NCBI GenBank assembly: GCA_002428205.1
Contig: DIUH01000364.1
Coordinates: 1,355 to 8,442, forward strand
Direction: 5' to 3'
DNA: 7,088 nt
DNA from: Planctomycetaceae bacterium UBA6163
GTDB taxonomy: Bacteria; Planctomycetota; Planctomycetia; Pirellulales; Pirellulaceae
Shown here one piece after another: positions 5,672-7,088 of the stretch. The translations under genes were made by a program, and so were the position numbers. A model generated the notes under the pieces. The model did no database searches. It saw nothing but the letters and a program-made list of their open reading frames with translations, and had not been told where the DNA came from. The stretch's first letter is position 1. Each line of letters opens with the position of its first letter.

Positions 5672-5675
5672 GGAG
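5672..5675 (+). promoter_or_regulatory. Shine-Dalgarno GGAG of the DUF3467 gene
   Basis: GGAG precedes the ATG at 5687 by eleven bases, slightly long but plausible. No other purine-rich site lies closer to the start. Confidence 0.5.
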
Positions 5676-5686
5676 AATCGATTCCT

Positions 5687-6073
5687 ATGTCCGAAACACA
5701 ATCTGGCGAAACTACCGCTCCAGCCGCCGCACCCGCGGCCGCAGCACAAACCCAGGCACAACAGCCGATGCAGGTCCAGGTTAACGACGAGAATGCGTTG
5801 GCGACTTACGCCAACTTCTGCCGCGTTACCGGATCGCCCGAAGAATTGATCGTTGACTTCGGCCTCAACCCACAACCGATCGGTGTCCCCAAGGATCCGA
5901 TTCAGGTCAAGCAACGGATCATTGTCAACTTCTTCACCGCCAAGCGATTGTTGGCCGCGTTGCAAATGTCGATCGCTCGCCACGAAGCCGTTTTCGGCGT
6001 TCTGGAAACCGACATCAACAAGCGAGTTCGCCCAGGTTTGGGCCAACAGCAGCAGCCACAGTCGCCCTCGTGA
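5687..6073 (+). CDS. DUF3467 domain protein
   Basis: The product has 128 residues, a normal length for this family. The N-terminus (1-28) is Ala/Gln/Pro-rich and probably disordered. The DUF3467 (PF11950) pattern covers about 30-110: ATYANFCRVTGSPEELIVDFGLNP, then the strand VKQRIIVNFFTAKRLLAALQMSIARHEAVFGVLE. The conserved features are Y-x-N near the start, the DFG strand, the R-I-[IV] strand, the AKRLL helix, and the [YH]E-x-x-FG ending. The protein has no signal peptide or membrane segment. DUF3467 is a small bacterial and archaeal family of unknown function, common in planctomycetes. A Gln-rich C-terminus (QQQQPQ) follows. The gene stands alone, with a GGAG before the start and a strong terminator 52 bases after the stop. 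Confidence 0.9.
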   Translation: MSETQSGETTAPAAAPAAAAQTQAQQPMQVQVNDENALATYANFCRVTGSPEELIVDFGLNPQPIGVPKDPIQVKQRIIVNFFTAKRLLAALQMSIARHEAVFGVLETDINKRVRPGLGQQQQPQSPS

Positions 6074-6124
6074 TGTGGTCGCCCTGACGTCCAGATCGCG
6101 TCAGTTCACATCGCCTGCAAAACG

Positions 6125-6165
6125 AAAACCGCACTTCATTCGACTGAAGTGCGGTTTTATTTTTT
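6125..6165 (+). terminator. Strong intrinsic terminator of the DUF3467 gene
   Basis: Perfect 14-bp stem, AAAACCGCACTTCA (6125-6138) with TGAAGTGCGGTTTT (6145-6158), a 6-nt loop, then ATTTTTT (6159-6165). On the minus strand the stem ends in TTTT, so it may also stop transcription of the convergent dehydrogenase gene, whose stop is at 6198. Confidence 0.9.
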
Positions 6166-6197
6166 GACCATATCAAAATCTCGTATGCGGCGAAAAC

Positions 6198-7088
6198 TCA
6201 GCCGGCCGGCTGGATGCTCGTTTGGTCCGCATACACCGTCGGACGACCGATACTGTGATAAGTGAAACGATGTCGCTGCATCCGATCGGGTTCATAAAGA
6301 TTACGGCCATCGAACAGCACATGGTCGTTCATCCGGGTACGCATTTCATCAAAATCGGGATTTTGATAAACCTTCCACTCGGTATTGATCGCCAACGCAT
6401 CGGCACCATTCAACGCATCCATGGCTGATTCACAATAGATCAGTTTGTTGCCATAAATCTCTCGTATATGAGCGGTCGCTTCGGGGTCATGCACCTGAGC
6501 GGTCGCGCCTTTTTCGGTTAAGTAGTTTAGCAAAGTTAGGGCGGGTGCTTCACGGATATCGTCGGTGCGTGGCTTGAATGCCAATCCCCACACGGCGAAT
6601 CGCTTGCCCGCGATTTGCCCTCCATAGTGCGACTCGATCTTCTTGACCAATACGTGCTTCTGGTTTTGGTTCACTTCATCGACCGCATCCATGATCCGTG
6701 GTTCCAACCCATGGTCGCGAGCCATACTTGCTAGGGCGCGAACGTCTTTCGGAAAACAACTGCCGCCATAGCCGACACCGGGAAACAGGAACGCAAACCC
6801 GATTCTCTGGTCGTGCCCCATCCCTCGGCGAACGTCGTTGATATCGCCGCCCATCCGCTCACAGAGATTGGCCATTTCATTGATGAACGAAATCTTGGTG
6901 CTCAGCAGCGCATTGGCGGCATACTTGGTGAACTCCGCCGATGCCGGACTCATCACCAAAAACGGCCGGTCCGTACGTAAAAACGGTCGATAAAGTTCGT
7001 GCAGCACCTCGCCAGCTTCTTCGCTGCGAACACCCACAACCACCCGATCAGGCTTCATAAAGTCATCGATAGCCGCCCCCTCCTTTAG
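6198..7088 (-). CDS. ugd: UDP-glucose 6-dehydrogenase, C-terminal part; start lies beyond right edge
   Basis: The last 296 residues are visible. The frame continues to the window edge (LKEGAAIDDF before the Met at 7058), so that Met is internal: 'FLKEG..' is a conserved inner stretch of the family and the N-terminal NAD-binding domain is missing only because of the cut. The central helical domain has AEFTKYAANALL (Lys55 and Asn59, matching Lys220 and Asn224 of human UGDH) and GVGYGGSCFPKDVRAL with the catalytic Cys111 and Asp115 (Cys276 and Asp280). The C-terminal UDP-binding domain has FAVWGLAFKPRTDDIREAPA, VHDPEA, and ADALAINTEWKVYQNPDF. The enzyme oxidises UDP-glucose to UDP-glucuronate with two NAD+, supplying exopolysaccharide or envelope glycans. 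All key visible residues are intact. GDP-mannose dehydrogenase is a relative but fits less well. Confidence 0.95.
   Translation of the reverse strand, partial: LKEGAAIDDFMKPDRVVVGVRSEEAGEVLHELYRPFLRTDRPFLVMSPASAEFTKYAANALLSTKISFINEMANLCERMGGDINDVRRGMGHDQRIGFAFLFPGVGYGGSCFPKDVRALASMARDHGLEPRIMDAVDEVNQNQKHVLVKKIESHYGGQIAGKRFAVWGLAFKPRTDDIREAPALTLLNYLTEKGATAQVHDPEATAHIREIYGNKLIYCESAMDALNGADALAINTEWKVYQNPDFDEMRTRMNDHVLFDGRNLYEPDRMQRHRFTYHSIGRPTVYADQTSIQPAG

Larger units (their letters stand above)
5339..5686. other. 348-bp gap before the DUF3467 gene
   Basis: No gene is supported here. It holds a palindrome CAGGA-g-TCCTG (5447-5457), a bulged hairpin (5462-5490), and a 32-codon plus-strand frame (5527-5625) preceded only by a weak AGAAG. 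No clear sigma70 promoter was found. The last 20 bases carry the GGAG used by the DUF3467 gene. Confidence 0.6.

Noticed and set aside
7056..7058. Met at 7058 as the start of the dehydrogenase
   Set aside because: The frame continues to the edge with the conserved LKEGAAIDDF, and the enzyme would lack its NAD-binding domain; the gene is cut by the window, not truncated.

Overview
The window looks like chromosomal DNA of a planctomycete, most likely of the Pirellulaceae type (Rhodopirellula and relatives). This is inferred from the gene families: a secreted DUF1080 (3-keto-disaccharide hydrolase-like) protein with an Ala/Lys/Pro tail, a lipoprotein resembling the planctomycete DUF6655 family, a DUF3467 protein, moderate GC, long intergenic gaps and mostly weak Shine-Dalgarno sites. 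No insertion sequence, CRISPR array, rRNA or tRNA was seen.

Layout from left to right. At 1-182 (+) is the C-terminal end of a gene cut by the left edge, with a Gly-Glu-Ala-Arg repeat tail like those of Rpn/PD-(D/E)XK-type proteins. A two-way terminator (262-296) separates it from a convergent exported protein with a thioredoxin-like pattern (353-916, -). Next is an acidic protein with a conserved Trp-rich helical core and no recognised family (1071-2267, -). A region of about 700 bp without a convincing gene follows (2268-2962). It holds several stem-loops, a strong terminator (2507-2548), two tandem GGGT/ACCC dyads (2691-2727) and the start of an open plus-strand frame with coding-like codons. 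The DUF1080 protein is at 2963-4183 (-). It is divergent, across about 400 bp of intergenic DNA, from the lipoprotein gene at 4592-5338 (+). After a 348-bp gap comes the DUF3467 gene (5687-6073, +), closed by a strong terminator (6125-6165). At the right edge is the C-terminal two thirds of a UDP-glucose 6-dehydrogenase (6198-7088, -), whose start lies outside the window.

The genes do not form an evident operon. Strand switches and terminators isolate most of them, and each seems to be its own transcription unit. Three products are probably exported or envelope proteins (thioredoxin-like, DUF1080, lipoprotein), and UDP-glucose dehydrogenase supplies UDP-glucuronate for surface polysaccharide. 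An envelope or carbohydrate theme is possible but is only inference. No clear new system was found. The most interesting items are the structured intergenic elements: the stem-loop cluster at 2411-2548, the tandem dyads at 2691-2727, and a minus-facing terminator at 4460-4491 inside a divergent intergenic region. The unassigned protein at 1071-2267 is the other item to follow up.
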